Of a DNA stretch of 64,000 bases, positions 1 to 9,063 are shown piece after piece. Made by a program: the position numbers and the translations under genes. The notes beneath the pieces were generated by a model. The model saw nothing but the letters and a program-made list of their open reading frames with translations. It did no database searches and was not told where the DNA came from. Positions within the stretch are counted from its first letter, which is position 1. Each line of letters opens with the position of its first letter. This stretch comes from Chloroflexota bacterium (GTDB taxonomy: Bacteria; Chloroflexota; Anaerolineae; Aggregatilineales; Phototrophicaceae), in the NCBI GenBank assembly GCA_011523735.1, contig WTGB01000130.1, positions 1 through 64,000 of the forward strand, read 5' to 3'.

Positions 1-87
1 TACGGATTTCGCACAGTTGAGGCAAGAAGAATTGGCGATTTCTCGTCAAAATGGATCAGAAAGTTGGCTGACAGAACACAGTTTTGA
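1..87 (+). CDS. 3' end of an unidentified gene (partial)
   Basis: Frame 1 is open from the first base of the window to a TGA at 85-87, giving 28 residues rich in Arg and Lys and ending in TQF. A good intrinsic terminator lies seven bases downstream, which supports a real gene ending here on the plus strand. The piece is too short to assign a family. Confidence 0.45.
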   Translation, partial: YGFRTVEARRIGDFSSKWIRKLADRTQF

Positions 88-93
88 AAGGTG

Positions 94-130
94 CCCGCTC
101 CTCAGCCCACAAGGGGAGAGGGACTTTTTT
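94..130 (+). terminator. Rho-independent terminator after the partial gene
   Basis: The arms CCCGCTCCTC (94-103) and GGGGAGAGGG (113-122) pair with one G-A mismatch and one wobble, followed by six T residues at 125-130. It closes the gene that ends at base 87. Confidence 0.65.
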
Positions 131-138
131 CATCACAT

Positions 139-165
139 GGGCGCGTAGATACCGACCGCCGGCAG
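139..165. repeat. Partial copy of the interspersed intergenic repeat
   Basis: The segment starting GGGCGCGTAGATACCG closely matches the inner part of the full repeat copy around 34227-34253 (GGGCGCGTAGACACCG). Only this inner part is recognisable here, so it is probably a decayed fragment. Confidence 0.4.
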
Positions 166-215
166 AGAAACGGGGCAAGTTCACCGCAATTGCAACCGAC
201 GGGGACGGCATCGCG

Positions 216-221
216 TATAAT
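216..221 (+). promoter_or_regulatory. Probable -10 box of the small membrane protein
   Basis: A consensus TATAAT lies 32 bases upstream of the chosen ATG at 253. A TTGCAA at 190-195 could be the -35 element, but its 20-base spacing is longer than ideal. Confidence 0.5.
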
Positions 222-252
222 AAAGGAATGTGAAGGACGGAGGCATCTCGGC

Positions 253-597
253 ATGAAATTTAAAATCGGCGTTGGCATCGCCTTGGCATTGCTCATTGTG
301 CTGCTCTTGCTGCCCGGCATGCTGGGCCGGCTGATCGGCTTGGTGATTTCGCTGGCGGTATGGGCGTCCAGCGGCTACCTGGCTGGCAAGCTGCTGCAAG
401 GCAAGGGTTACGGGCTGGTCGGCAATATCGTGCTCGGCATCGTCGGCGGCTTCGTCGGTTCGCTGCTGGTGACGCTGTTTGGGATCACCGGCTTGGTGAA
501 GCTGCCCTTCATCGGCGGCATCCTGGTCGGCGCGCTGGGTTCGGCGGTGGTGGTCGTTGTTGCGGGTCTGCTGGGTGATGATGGAGATGGGGAGTAG
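253..597 (+). CDS. Small GlsB/YeaQ/YmgE-like membrane protein
   Basis: The 114-residue product is almost entirely hydrophobic. It has an N-terminal membrane segment (about residues 5-30), a Gly/Ala-rich second segment and a third segment ending in a short acidic tail (DDGDGE). Size and glycine spacing resemble the GlsB/YeaQ/YmgE (transglycosylase-associated) family, whose members sit in the inner membrane and are often stress-induced; their biochemical role is not firmly known. The ATG at 253 is chosen because a GGACGGAGG ribosome site and a TATAAT box precede it; the frame stays open upstream to 91 but that part is polar and unlike the family. It converges tail to tail with the nuclease gene, the two stop codons being adjacent. 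Confidence 0.65.
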   Translation: MKFKIGVGIALALLIVLLLLPGMLGRLIGLVISLAVWASSGYLAGKLLQGKGYGLVGNIVLGIVGGFVGSLLVTLFGITGLVKLPFIGGILVGALGSAVVVVVAGLLGDDGDGE

Positions 598-1038
598 CTA
601 CAGGTTGCCCTGTAATACCCAATTCTGAAAATCCTGCGGACTGAATACTTCAATCAGCCTGTACCCAGTCTGGTTTTCGACCCAACTGATGACTTCGGGT
701 TTAAGATTTTCGCCGCCCATAACGATTATTGTTTCAAGACCCGATCGTTTGATATTCATAACAATGAAAGGAAACTTCTCGTCAACCGTTCCGTTGACAC
801 CTTGCCAACGTACCTCGACGACAAGACCCTTTGACCACTTCTCCGGGTGAAATAATAGAAAGTGACCTTTGCGATTGTTGTTGTAAATGTTTTTGCCGAC
901 GGAGACGTTTTTTGAATAGATGGGGTATTTCAACTCGACTAACTCGTCCAATCGCATTTTTTCGACGAATCGGTAGCCCGACTCGAGCAACTGCGACTCC
1001 ACAAATTCCAGAAGGTATTTTCGATCAGATACGTACAC
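598..1038 (-). CDS. PD-(D/E)XK-type nuclease, probable restriction endonuclease partner of the adenine methylase
   Basis: A 146-residue protein starting at GTG. The block around residues 72-88 (VVEVRWQ, then GTVDEKFPF) resembles the core of PD-(D/E)XK nucleases that have Glu-X-Lys/Arg followed by Gln: Glu75, Arg77 and Gln79 would be the catalytic strand, with Arg in the usual Lys position. The C-terminal half alternates strands and helices as in that fold. The gene begins 13 bases after the methylase stop codon, with GGGAGA just before the GTG, so the two are transcribed together. That arrangement suggests a type II restriction-modification pair. The nuclease assignment rests on this motif and context only; base composition is lower in GC than the surroundings, consistent with transfer. 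Confidence 0.6.
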   Translation of the reverse strand: MYVSDRKYLLEFVESQLLESGYRFVEKMRLDELVELKYPIYSKNVSVGKNIYNNNRKGHFLLFHPEKWSKGLVVEVRWQGVNGTVDEKFPFIVMNIKRSGLETIIVMGGENLKPEVISWVENQTGYRLIEVFSPQDFQNWVLQGNL

Positions 1039-1051
1039 TAGCCAATTCTCC

Positions 1052-1940
<889 letters not shown>

Positions 1941-1992
1941 TCAGTAAATCCAAGTTAGTCAGGCGAAAAATGATATGTAGTGGATGTCGCTG

Positions 1993-2022
1993 GCGAGCGA
2001 CTCACAGAGTCGCCCCTACATG
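1993..2022. repeat. Partial copy of the interspersed palindromic repeat
   Basis: GCGACTC and GAGTCGC form a short palindrome followed by CCCTACAT, the same end as the full copies at 15667 and 34158. The rest of the 1932-2130 region shows no gene. Confidence 0.45.
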
Positions 2023-2132
2023 ATTTCGATTGCGCGCTGTTGTAAGTAAGACTCGCACACTTGATCTATATGATCATTTTGTCCGCCTGTCAAGCGGCGG
2101 AAAAAGCCAGAATCCAAAACCGGAAACTTCTA

Positions 2133-2141
2133 TGGTATACT
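2133..2141 (+). promoter_or_regulatory. Extended -10 promoter of the 2-oxoacid dehydrogenase operon
   Basis: TGGTATACT is an extended -10 element (TGnTATAAT type) about 50 bases before the E1 alpha start. No good -35 hexamer is seen, as is usual for extended -10 promoters. Confidence 0.5.
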
Positions 2142-2190
2142 TGCCGACTTAACCAAGCTGATAACACTCACGAATTAACGAAGGGAAAGC

Positions 2191-3222
2191 ATGGGTTCAC
2201 CAAGCAAAGACATGCTCCTCGATTGGTATCGGCAGATGGTGCTGATACGCGAATTCGAAGAGACTTGCCACCGACTCTACGAAGAGAAGCGCATCACCGG
2301 CGTCTACCTGCACCTTTACAGCGGTCACGAAGCCAGCGGCGTCGGTTCTATGGCGGCGCTGCGAAAGACCGACCACGTCATCACCGCCTACCGCGACCAC
2401 GGCATCGCCCTCATCCTGGGCATGGATCCCAAAGCGGTCATGGCCGAGATGATGGGCAAGAAAACCGGCAGCAGCGGCGGCAAAGGCGGTTCCATGCACC
2501 TGGCGTCGAAGGACCACAATTTCTGGGGGGGCTATGCCATCGTCGGCGGCCACCTGCCCCTGGCGGCCGGCATCGCTCTCGAAGCGCGCTACAACGGCAA
2601 GGACGATGTCACCATGACCTATGTCGGCGATGGCGCCACCAACAACGGCTATTTTCACGAATCGCTCAATATGAGCGCTATTTGGGATCTGCCCGTCATC
2701 TGGATCATCGAGAACAACGGCTATGGCATGGGCACCGAGGTCGAGCGCGCCAGTGGCCAGACCGAGCTGCACCGCAAAGCCGAAGCCTACGGCATCAAGA
2801 GCTTCGGGCGGGTCGATGCCCAGAATGCGCTCGATGTCTACGCCGTCGCTTCAAAGGCGGTCGAATACGCGCGGGAAAATGGTCCCGCCGTCATCGAGCA
2901 CGTCACTTATCGCTATCGCGGGCATGGCGTCTCCGACAAGCAGTACGACGCCCGCGAGGATATGTCGGCCGAGTTGAAAGAGTGGATGGCGACGCGCGAG
3001 CCGATCAAGATATTGCGCGATTGCATCGAAGCGAAATACGGCGATGTCGGCGAGGTTCTCGCGGAGCACGAAGCTGATGCAGAACGCATCGTGGCGGAAG
3101 CGGTAACTTTCGCCGAAGCCAGCGAATTGCCCAGCAGCAGACAGGAATTATTACAGAATACCTATGTGCCGTCCGAGCTAGTGCACAAATCCGCGCATAG
3201 CATCGGCGCCGGCATCGATTGA
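2191..3222 (+). CDS. pdhA: 2-oxoacid (probably pyruvate) dehydrogenase E1 component, alpha subunit
   Basis: The 343-residue product is the thiamine-diphosphate-binding alpha subunit of an alpha2beta2 E1. With the beta subunit it decarboxylates a 2-oxoacid and transfers the acyl group to lipoyl-E2 in the cytoplasm. The cofactor motif begins GDGATNN near residue 147 and ends in the ENN pair about 28 residues later; the YRDHG and GSMH motifs are also present. ATG 2191 follows AAGGGAAAG. It is the first gene of a three-gene operon, 18 bases ahead of E1 beta. Pyruvate is the most likely substrate given its size and the lipoyl-E2 partner, but acetoin or branched-chain 2-oxoacids cannot be excluded from sequence alone. 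No E3 gene is in the window. Confidence 0.85.
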   Translation: MGSPSKDMLLDWYRQMVLIREFEETCHRLYEEKRITGVYLHLYSGHEASGVGSMAALRKTDHVITAYRDHGIALILGMDPKAVMAEMMGKKTGSSGGKGGSMHLASKDHNFWGGYAIVGGHLPLAAGIALEARYNGKDDVTMTYVGDGATNNGYFHESLNMSAIWDLPVIWIIENNGYGMGTEVERASGQTELHRKAEAYGIKSFGRVDAQNALDVYAVASKAVEYARENGPAVIEHVTYRYRGHGVSDKQYDAREDMSAELKEWMATREPIKILRDCIEAKYGDVGEVLAEHEADAERIVAEAVTFAEASELPSSRQELLQNTYVPSELVHKSAHSIGAGID

Positions 3223-3240
3223 CCGAATCAAGGACAGATC

Positions 3241-4227
3241 ATGGCAGCTAGAAATGTCGCCATGCGGGAAGCGATCCGCCGGGCGCTGAGAGAAGAAATG
3301 CACCGTGACGAGAACGTCTTCGTCATGGGCGAAGAGGTGGCTTACTGGCAAGGCACGCACCGCGTCACGCGCGGCTTCCTGGAGGAGTTTGGCGAGCGCC
3401 GCGTCCGTGATACGCCCATCAGCGAGATGGCTATCGGCGGCCTGGCGGTCGGCGCGGCTATGGCCGGCTTGCGCCCCGTGGCCGAATTCATGACCATCAA
3501 CTTCGCCTTCCTGGCTCTAGACGCCATCGCCAATCACGCGGCCAAAGTGCGCTACTTCTTCGATGGCATGTTCAAAGTCCCGCTGGTCTATCGCGCGGCC
3601 AGCGGCTGGGGCAATCAAGCCACCGCCTCCCATTCGCACGCGCCCGAGCCGATCTTCGCCCATTTTCCGGGCCTCTACGTCGGCTGTCCGTCAAACTCGC
3701 TCGATGCTTACGGTATGCTCAAAGCGTCGATCCGCGATGACAATCCGGTCCTTTTCACCGAAAGCATCGCGCTCTATCCCAAGCCCAGCCCCATGCCGGA
3801 GGACCTCGATGAGGATTATCTGATTCCCATCGGCAAGGGCGATATCAAACGCGAAGGGAGCGATGTCACGCTGGTGGCTTATGCCCGCGGCGTCGATTGG
3901 GCGCTGCAGGCGGCGCGAGCCCTGGCCCGCGATGGCGTCGAAGCGGAAGTGGTCGACTTGCGCTGGCTGCGCCCGCTGGATATGGCGTTGGTCTACGAGA
4001 GCTTCAAGAAGACTAACCGCTGCGTCATCGTGGAAGAGTCCCTGCCGATGTACAGCTTCGGGGGGGAGATCGCCGCGCTGCTGCAAGAGAACATGTTCGA
4101 TTATATGGACGCGCCGATCAAGCGGGTCGCGGCCGAAGACGTACCCCTGCCCTATTCGAAAGAGATCGAATTGCTGGCGCTGCCGAATGCCCAGAAGGTC
4201 GTGGATGCGGTCAAGGAGATCCTATAA
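3241..4227 (+). CDS. pdhB: 2-oxoacid (probably pyruvate) dehydrogenase E1 component, beta subunit
   Basis: This 328-residue protein is the transketolase-like beta subunit that completes the E1 active site. Family features include GEEVAYWQGTHRVTRGF near residues 30-46, DTPISEMAIGGLAVGAAMAG near 58-77, and the C-terminal transketolase domain with VVDLRWLRPLD. The length is normal. Its stop codon directly abuts the E2 start codon (TAA then ATG), so E1 beta and E2 are very likely translationally coupled. Confidence 0.88.
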   Translation: MAARNVAMREAIRRALREEMHRDENVFVMGEEVAYWQGTHRVTRGFLEEFGERRVRDTPISEMAIGGLAVGAAMAGLRPVAEFMTINFAFLALDAIANHAAKVRYFFDGMFKVPLVYRAASGWGNQATASHSHAPEPIFAHFPGLYVGCPSNSLDAYGMLKASIRDDNPVLFTESIALYPKPSPMPEDLDEDYLIPIGKGDIKREGSDVTLVAYARGVDWALQAARALARDGVEAEVVDLRWLRPLDMALVYESFKKTNRCVIVEESLPMYSFGGEIAALLQENMFDYMDAPIKRVAAEDVPLPYSKEIELLALPNAQKVVDAVKEIL

Positions 4228-5475
4228 ATGGCGCACGAAGTCAAGCTCACGATGGACGGCCTGCTGATTAACTGGCTGAAGGATGTCGGCGATGCCGTAA
4301 GCGCGAGCGATATCATCGCCGAATTCGAAGCCGACAAAGCGACCGTCGAGATCGAAGCGGGCAGCGGGGGCCAGCTCCTGGAACTGCGCGCGGAGCCGGG
4401 CGATGAACTGAGCGAAGGCACGGTGATCGCTCTCATCGGCGGGGCTGATGAAGGCGCTGTTTCAGCCGCATCCGAGGCGCCAGAGGAGGCCGCGGAAAAA
4501 CACGAAAAACTGAGTGTGAAAGACGGAGCCGGGTCATCAAATGGCCAAAAAGTTGAGGCTGACGGACGAATAAAAGCATCGCCCCTGGCGCGCCGCATCG
4601 CCGCCGACAAGGGCATTGACCTGGGCCGCGTGCCTGGCTCCGGTCCCGGCGGGCGAATCGTTAAAGCCGATGTCGAGAACTTCAGCGCGACGCCGCAATT
4701 GCCGCCGCTGCCAACTGCGCCACCTGCCGCTACCGTGGGACAAGCCACCTGGGGCAAGGTTCCTGAAGCCGATGTCGAAGTCACCCCACTGTCGCGCATG
4801 CGCCGGGCAATCGCCGATGGCACTGTCCGCAGCAAGAGCAACACACCCCACTTCTATGTCACGGTTGAAGCCGATGTGGCGCCGCTGCTGGCGCTGCGAG
4901 CCGAGATCAACAGCGCGCTGGCGGAGCGCGGCATCAAGGTAAGCGTCAACGATATGCTGATCAAGGCGCTTGCCCTGACGCTGAGAGCCTTCCCCAACCT
5001 GAACACGCATTACTACGGCGACCGCTTCGTGCGGCATGAGCGCGTCAACATTGGCATTGCCGTCGCCCTGCCGGAGAATGGCTTGGTCAATGTCGTCTGC
5101 CATGATGCCGATAAGGTGACACTGAGCGAAATGGCGGAAGCTAACAAGGCGATGTACGAGCGGGCGCGGGCGGGCCGCATCAAGCCGGACGACATCCGCG
5201 GCGCCACCTTCACCATCAGCAACATGGGCCCCTTCAACATCAAGGAGTTCTCGGCCATCATCAGCGCGCCGGAAGCCGGCATCCTGGCTGTGTCTTCGGC
5301 GCAGCGCGTGCCGGTCGTGCTGGAAGACGGGACGCTGGGCGTGGGGACGCGCATGAATATGACGCTGAGCGTCGATCACCGCGTCAGCAACGGCGCTGAG
5401 GGCGCGCAATTCCTGAATCACCTGCGCGAATTGATCGAGAATCCGCTGCGCCTGCTGGACCTTTCATCGGTCTAG
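4228..5475 (+). CDS. pdhC: Dihydrolipoyl acyltransferase, E2 component of the 2-oxoacid dehydrogenase
   Basis: 415 residues in the usual E2 order. There is one lipoyl domain (about 1-75) with the lipoylated lysine at 37 in EADKATVE. A linker follows, then a peripheral-subunit-binding domain (about 112-147, ASPLARRIAADKG) that holds E1 and E3. After a Pro/Ala-rich linker comes the catalytic domain (about 185-415). The active-site motif reads DHRVSNG (383-389) where most E2 enzymes have DHRxxDG: the histidine is kept but the aspartate is Asn. Plastid E2 proteins also vary at this position, so activity is still likely. It acts as the core of the complex, moving the acyl group to CoA. Confidence 0.87.
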   Translation: MAHEVKLTMDGLLINWLKDVGDAVSASDIIAEFEADKATVEIEAGSGGQLLELRAEPGDELSEGTVIALIGGADEGAVSAASEAPEEAAEKHEKLSVKDGAGSSNGQKVEADGRIKASPLARRIAADKGIDLGRVPGSGPGGRIVKADVENFSATPQLPPLPTAPPAATVGQATWGKVPEADVEVTPLSRMRRAIADGTVRSKSNTPHFYVTVEADVAPLLALRAEINSALAERGIKVSVNDMLIKALALTLRAFPNLNTHYYGDRFVRHERVNIGIAVALPENGLVNVVCHDADKVTLSEMAEANKAMYERARAGRIKPDDIRGATFTISNMGPFNIKEFSAIISAPEAGILAVSSAQRVPVVLEDGTLGVGTRMNMTLSVDHRVSNGAEGAQFLNHLRELIENPLRLLDLSSV

Positions 5476-5509
5476 ACCAGCGCGCGTTTGTTTTCGAGCA
5501 AGGAAAACG

Positions 5510-6673
5510 ATGGGGCGGGCGAGGCAGCGGTCTAGCAACGGAGGCCGCCTGCTTTTCATTGCGTCACTGCATCATCCCAAAGAGCTCGCCGACGAGAGTC
5601 GAGCCGCCGAGGGGGACACCCCGCCGCTCTTCCCGCGCAGCATGGAGCTATTCACCTGGGAGCGCGCCTTCCGCAAAGCCGGTTATGAAACGGACGTATT
5701 CTGGCGGAATCTGCCCGGATTCGGCGCGCGGGACATCACCCGCCTGAGCAACAAAGTCTTTCGCAGCGGGCTGACGCCGGGCAAGCTCATCGCCGGATTG
5801 CTGCAGCGAATTCCGCCGGGGCTCCAGCCCGATCTGCGCCGCCGCAATCAACTCTTGCTCGAGCAGGCGCGGCGCTACCAGCCCGATCTTATCTGGCTGG
5901 CCGGCGGCAATCGGGAGATCCTGCCCGCCACGCTGGAGCGCCTCAAGCGCGAGCACAACTGCAAACTGCTTTTTATCCACGGCGATTCGCCCATCGTCTT
6001 CTCCAATCCCAACGAGCGGGCGGCCGCGCCCCTCTATGACCTGGTGCTGGTCAATGATCTGTATCATGGCTCGCAGTGGCGAGAGTTGGGCGCAAAGCGC
6101 GTTGAGTGGCTGCCTTATTCCTCGATTGACCCCGAGCTCCATGCGCCGCAGCCGGTTACCGATGTGCCGAATGCATACCTCTGCGACGTGGGCTTCGTGG
6201 GCACGCTGGTGCCGGGCAATCTGTACAGCGAGCGCGTCGCGGCGCTGGAGAGTCTGCGCGACTTCGACCTCGGCATCTGGAGCGTGCACGATGTGCCGCC
6301 GTCGCTGAAGCCCTGCTACCGGGGTTACGCCTTGGGCGAAGACATGCTGCAAGTGCTGTCCTCGGTGAAGATATGCGTCAACACGCACGGCGATACGATG
6401 CGTTACGGCGTCAATCTGCGCTTGTTTGAATGCGCGGCGCTGGGCGTCTTCCAGATCGTCGATGATCGGCCCGGGGTCGCGCAGCACTTCACGGTTGGCG
6501 AGCATCTGGTTACTTTCAGCGACTTGAAGGACTTGCGGGAGAAAGCGCGGTATTACCTGGCGCATGATGAGGAGAGATTAGGCATGGCGGCGGCGGCGCG
6601 GGAGCATACTCTGGCGCAGCATCGGGTGGATCAGCGGCTGGCGCGGGTGCTTGAGTTGTTGGGGGAGGTGTAG
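5510..6673 (+). CDS. Glycosyltransferase, CgeB-like / family 1 type
   Basis: A 387-residue soluble protein with two Rossmann-like halves. The N-terminal half carries MELFTWERAFRKAGYETDVF. The C-terminal half has the pattern NLRLFECAALGVFQIVDDRPG then ARYYLAHDEERLGMA, typical of CgeB-like proteins and the glycosyl transferase family 1_2 domain, where the conserved Glu (FE) contacts the sugar nucleotide. Such enzymes transfer sugars to surface polysaccharides or proteins. ATG 5510 follows AAGGAAAA. It starts 34 bases after the E2 gene and may be read with it, although no shared function is apparent. Acceptor and donor sugar are unknown. Confidence 0.7.
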   Translation: MGRARQRSSNGGRLLFIASLHHPKELADESRAAEGDTPPLFPRSMELFTWERAFRKAGYETDVFWRNLPGFGARDITRLSNKVFRSGLTPGKLIAGLLQRIPPGLQPDLRRRNQLLLEQARRYQPDLIWLAGGNREILPATLERLKREHNCKLLFIHGDSPIVFSNPNERAAAPLYDLVLVNDLYHGSQWRELGAKRVEWLPYSSIDPELHAPQPVTDVPNAYLCDVGFVGTLVPGNLYSERVAALESLRDFDLGIWSVHDVPPSLKPCYRGYALGEDMLQVLSSVKICVNTHGDTMRYGVNLRLFECAALGVFQIVDDRPGVAQHFTVGEHLVTFSDLKDLREKARYYLAHDEERLGMAAAAREHTLAQHRVDQRLARVLELLGEV

Positions 6674-6758
6674 AGACCCCCAAATAGTGGGGCTGTGTTG
6701 CCAGTGATTTTGTGTTTTCATTGTTTTCAATGGCAAATGGCTTGCTAGGGAGGCAACA

Positions 6759-7487
6759 ATGATTATAGCGATTCCAGCAATAGTTGCGGCATTGACACCC
6801 GTAGTTAAGGCGGCGCTTGTCTCGGCCGGAATCAGCGCAGCAGTTAGTGGTGGCATAGGCGCAGTCGGTGGAGCTGTCGAAGGCTATCAGGAACACGGCG
6901 AGATAAACCGCGAGGTTTTGGACAATGCCGCTCACGGCGCTTTGAACGGCGCAAAGGACGGAGCCTTGATCGGCGGCGTGTTTGGACCAGTTGGGGCTTT
7001 TGTTGGGCCCGCAATTGCGCCTGCGGTTCAAGTAGTCGACGATATCGCTCGCCCAGTTATTCAAGTGGCGGACGAAGTAGCAGGCCCCATTTTCAACAGG
7101 ATCGGTACGGCATCGCATTCGTTAGCAATGTCTGCTGATAAAGTTGTCTATAATACTCTAAAGAATGTGAGAAATGGTGCGCCGCCTGCAATCCAGAAGC
7201 TACTTCCGAAGACAAAATATTCCGTCGGTTATGGCTATGTTATGGACGATGCAGCTTCTGGAGCATCCAAGATCGGGAGGTCAATTGACCCGAAGCGCCG
7301 TCTGGGGGAAGTCAAAGGCCCGTCGGGAGCTAAGCCAAAGATTGCCTGCACAATCCCGACTTACAATATGAAAGCGCTGGAAGACTCATTGCACGCAGTC
7401 TACGCCAGCCAAAATCTGCCCAACACCGGAGCAGGCCGCGAGTGGTTTAATCTGAGTACATCGCAAGTCAAGGCGATTTGTAACTAA
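6759..7487 (+). CDS. GIY-YIG (T5orf172-like) nuclease-domain protein with a glycine-rich hydrophobic N-terminus
   Basis: Of 242 residues, the first 90 or so are Ala/Gly-rich and hydrophobic (SAAVSGGIGAVGGAVEG, then GALIGGVFGPVGAFVGP), like glycine-zipper or pore-forming helices. The last 90 form a compact GIY-YIG domain of the T5orf172/MUG113 kind: GYGYVMDD (GIY strand), KIGRSIDPKRRL with the catalytic Arg, a central Glu in LEDSLHAVYA, and a final GREWFNLS. The domain order, a membrane-active head followed by a nuclease at the very C-terminus, recalls toxin proteins, but no export motif or immunity gene is recognisable. Composition is more AT-rich than its neighbours, which suggests recent acquisition. 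ATG 6759 follows GGGAGG. Confidence 0.6.
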   Translation: MIIAIPAIVAALTPVVKAALVSAGISAAVSGGIGAVGGAVEGYQEHGEINREVLDNAAHGALNGAKDGALIGGVFGPVGAFVGPAIAPAVQVVDDIARPVIQVADEVAGPIFNRIGTASHSLAMSADKVVYNTLKNVRNGAPPAIQKLLPKTKYSVGYGYVMDDAASGASKIGRSIDPKRRLGEVKGPSGAKPKIACTIPTYNMKALEDSLHAVYASQNLPNTGAGREWFNLSTSQVKAICN

Positions 7488-7548
7488 CAGGCACTCATGG
7501 GGGCTTTTTTAAGTCTCGATCAAGCCCAATCTGTCAGGAGAAGTCACC

Positions 7549-8292
7549 ATGCCCAACATCACCACCACCCTCTCCAAGCACATCCTCCGCATCCAACTCA
7601 ACCGGCCGGAGAAGAAGAACGCCCTGACCCCAGCCATGTACACTCGGCTGCGCGAAGCGATTGAGCGGGCAAACAGCGACAGCGACGTCCGCGTCATCAC
7701 CATCACCGGCAGCGGCGACAGCTTCTGCGCCGGCAATGACCTGAACAGCTTCTTGCAGGACCCCGGCTCGGATGCGGCGGCGCGTTTTATCAAGGCGATC
7801 GCGAGTGCCGAAGCGCCGATCGTGGCGGCGGTCAATGGCGTGGCGGTCGGCGTCGGGGTGACTATGCTGCTGCATTGCGACCTGGTCTACGCGGTCCCGG
7901 AGGCCAAGTTCAACTTCGCCTTCATCGACCTCGGCTTGCTGCCGGAAGCAGGATCGACCTACCTGCTGCCGCGCATGATGGGATACAGCCGGGCGGCCGA
8001 ACTGCTGATGCTGGGCGGGGCTTTCACAGCCGAGAAGGCTATGGAATGCGGCATCGTCAACCAGGTAGTCGCGGCGGATGAATTGGAGGCGCTGGCGCTG
8101 GCGAAAGCGGAGCAACTCGCAGCAAAGCCACCGGAGGCGCTGCGTCAGACAAAGATGCTCTTGAGGCGGGGGAGCGCGGCGGCGGTGCAAGAGGCGATGG
8201 AGATCGAACTGGGCATGATCGGCGAGCGCTTGGTCTCAGACGAGGTGCGGGAGATCATGGAAGCGTTTTTTGCGCGGCGGAGCCAGAGATAA
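7549..8292 (+). CDS. Enoyl-CoA hydratase/isomerase family protein
   Basis: A 247-residue crotonase-fold protein. It begins with RIQLNRPEKKNALTPAMY, has the CAGNDL oxyanion-hole segment near residue 66 and the second oxyanion segment ANGVAVGVGVTMLLHCD near 97-113, followed by DLGLLPEAGSTYLLPR. In the last motif the residue after Pro is Glu, as in hydratases and many isomerases. It probably hydrates or isomerises an acyl-CoA in fatty-acid or related oxidation; the exact substrate is unknown. The start is set by CAGGAG eight bases before ATG. No other beta-oxidation gene lies nearby. Confidence 0.82.
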   Translation: MPNITTTLSKHILRIQLNRPEKKNALTPAMYTRLREAIERANSDSDVRVITITGSGDSFCAGNDLNSFLQDPGSDAAARFIKAIASAEAPIVAAVNGVAVGVGVTMLLHCDLVYAVPEAKFNFAFIDLGLLPEAGSTYLLPRMMGYSRAAELLMLGGAFTAEKAMECGIVNQVVAADELEALALAKAEQLAAKPPEALRQTKMLLRRGSAAAVQEAMEIELGMIGERLVSDEVREIMEAFFARRSQR

Positions 8293-8373
8293 CCCAACAA
8301 TCGGCGCGGGATGTGCTATGCTCAAAGTGGCAGTCAAATCGCCGACAACTGCAAGCCCTGAGGACAAGCCATA

Positions 8374-8658
8374 ATGCGACGCCTTTTGCTTCAAGCCACT
8401 AAAGTCGCCCTGCTCGGCGCTGTCATCGGCGCGCTTGCCGGATTGGTCATGTCCGAGTTCAGTCTCGAAGTGGCGATGGCCGGCGGAATTATTGGCGCTC
8501 TCATCGGCGCCGGCATCGCTGCGCGGATTGACTCACATCGAGAGACGGCAAACCGCGCCATCAGGGGTCAGGTTGAAGGGACACGCTTCGGCGATGCCAT
8601 AGAAAAAGAGAATATGTTAGGACCCAAAGGCCAAGACCTTCATGGTCCCTACAGATGA
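8374..8658 (+). CDS. Small glycine-zipper membrane protein, paralogue 1 of 3
   Basis: 94 residues. Two hydrophobic helices with GxxxG-like spacing (about 12-30 and 35-53: LGAVIGALAGLV, GGIIGALIGAG) are followed by a short basic/polar tail that starts RIDSHRETANR. The first 50 residues match those of the next two genes, so the three form a tandem paralogous set. Function is unknown; the fold suggests an oligomerising inner-membrane hairpin with a cytoplasmic tail. Confidence 0.6.
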   Translation: MRRLLLQATKVALLGAVIGALAGLVMSEFSLEVAMAGGIIGALIGAGIAARIDSHRETANRAIRGQVEGTRFGDAIEKENMLGPKGQDLHGPYR

Positions 8659-8703
8659 CCAATGGCGCCTGTGGATCGGAGTGGGTAGCAGGATTAGCCT
8701 AAC

Positions 8704-9063
8704 ATGATCCGGTTAGCCCTTTACGCGCTCGCTGTCGGAGTTCTTAGCGCCATCATCGGCGCAATCGGCGTATTCATCCTCACCGAAGGTCTGCCCGAAG
8801 GCGCGATCATGGGTGGCATTCTAGGCGGCAGCATCGGCATCCTCATAGCTGCTCGGATAGACGCGCGTCAATCGGCTAAGGCCTTTGAAGAGGCAGATCC
8901 AAATGCGGCGAAACGCAGCGCCACGCTCTTATCGGCCCGCGAAAGGCAAATCCGCCACTTCCACCGTGGTTCATCCCCCGACGAGCCCGGAATAAACCTC
9001 TTGAGGAAATTAGAGGATTCGGCATCCAGCGCTGCACAAACAGACAAGGAGACAAAACGTTGA
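8704..9063 (+). CDS. Small glycine-zipper membrane protein, paralogue 2 of 3
   Basis: 119 residues: the same two-helix head (ALAVGVLSAIIGAIGVFILT and GAIMGGILGGSIGILIAARID) followed by a longer polar tail. It shares EGLPEGAIMGG with paralogue 3 (DGLPEGAVVGA). Its stop codon TGA at 9061-9063 overlaps the TTG start of the next gene, so translation is coupled. Function unknown. Confidence 0.6.
   Translation: MIRLALYALAVGVLSAIIGAIGVFILTEGLPEGAIMGGILGGSIGILIAARIDARQSAKAFEEADPNAAKRSATLLSARERQIRHFHRGSSPDEPGINLLRKLEDSASSAAQTDKETKR

Noticed and set aside
2061-3077. Long Arg-rich plus-strand frame across E1 alpha
   Set aside because: It overlaps the E1 alpha gene in another frame, has no family motif and is the usual by-product of GC-rich codons.
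7488-7548. GGGGGCTTTTTT after the GIY-YIG gene as a terminator
   Set aside because: The T run is present but no stable stem can be formed before it.
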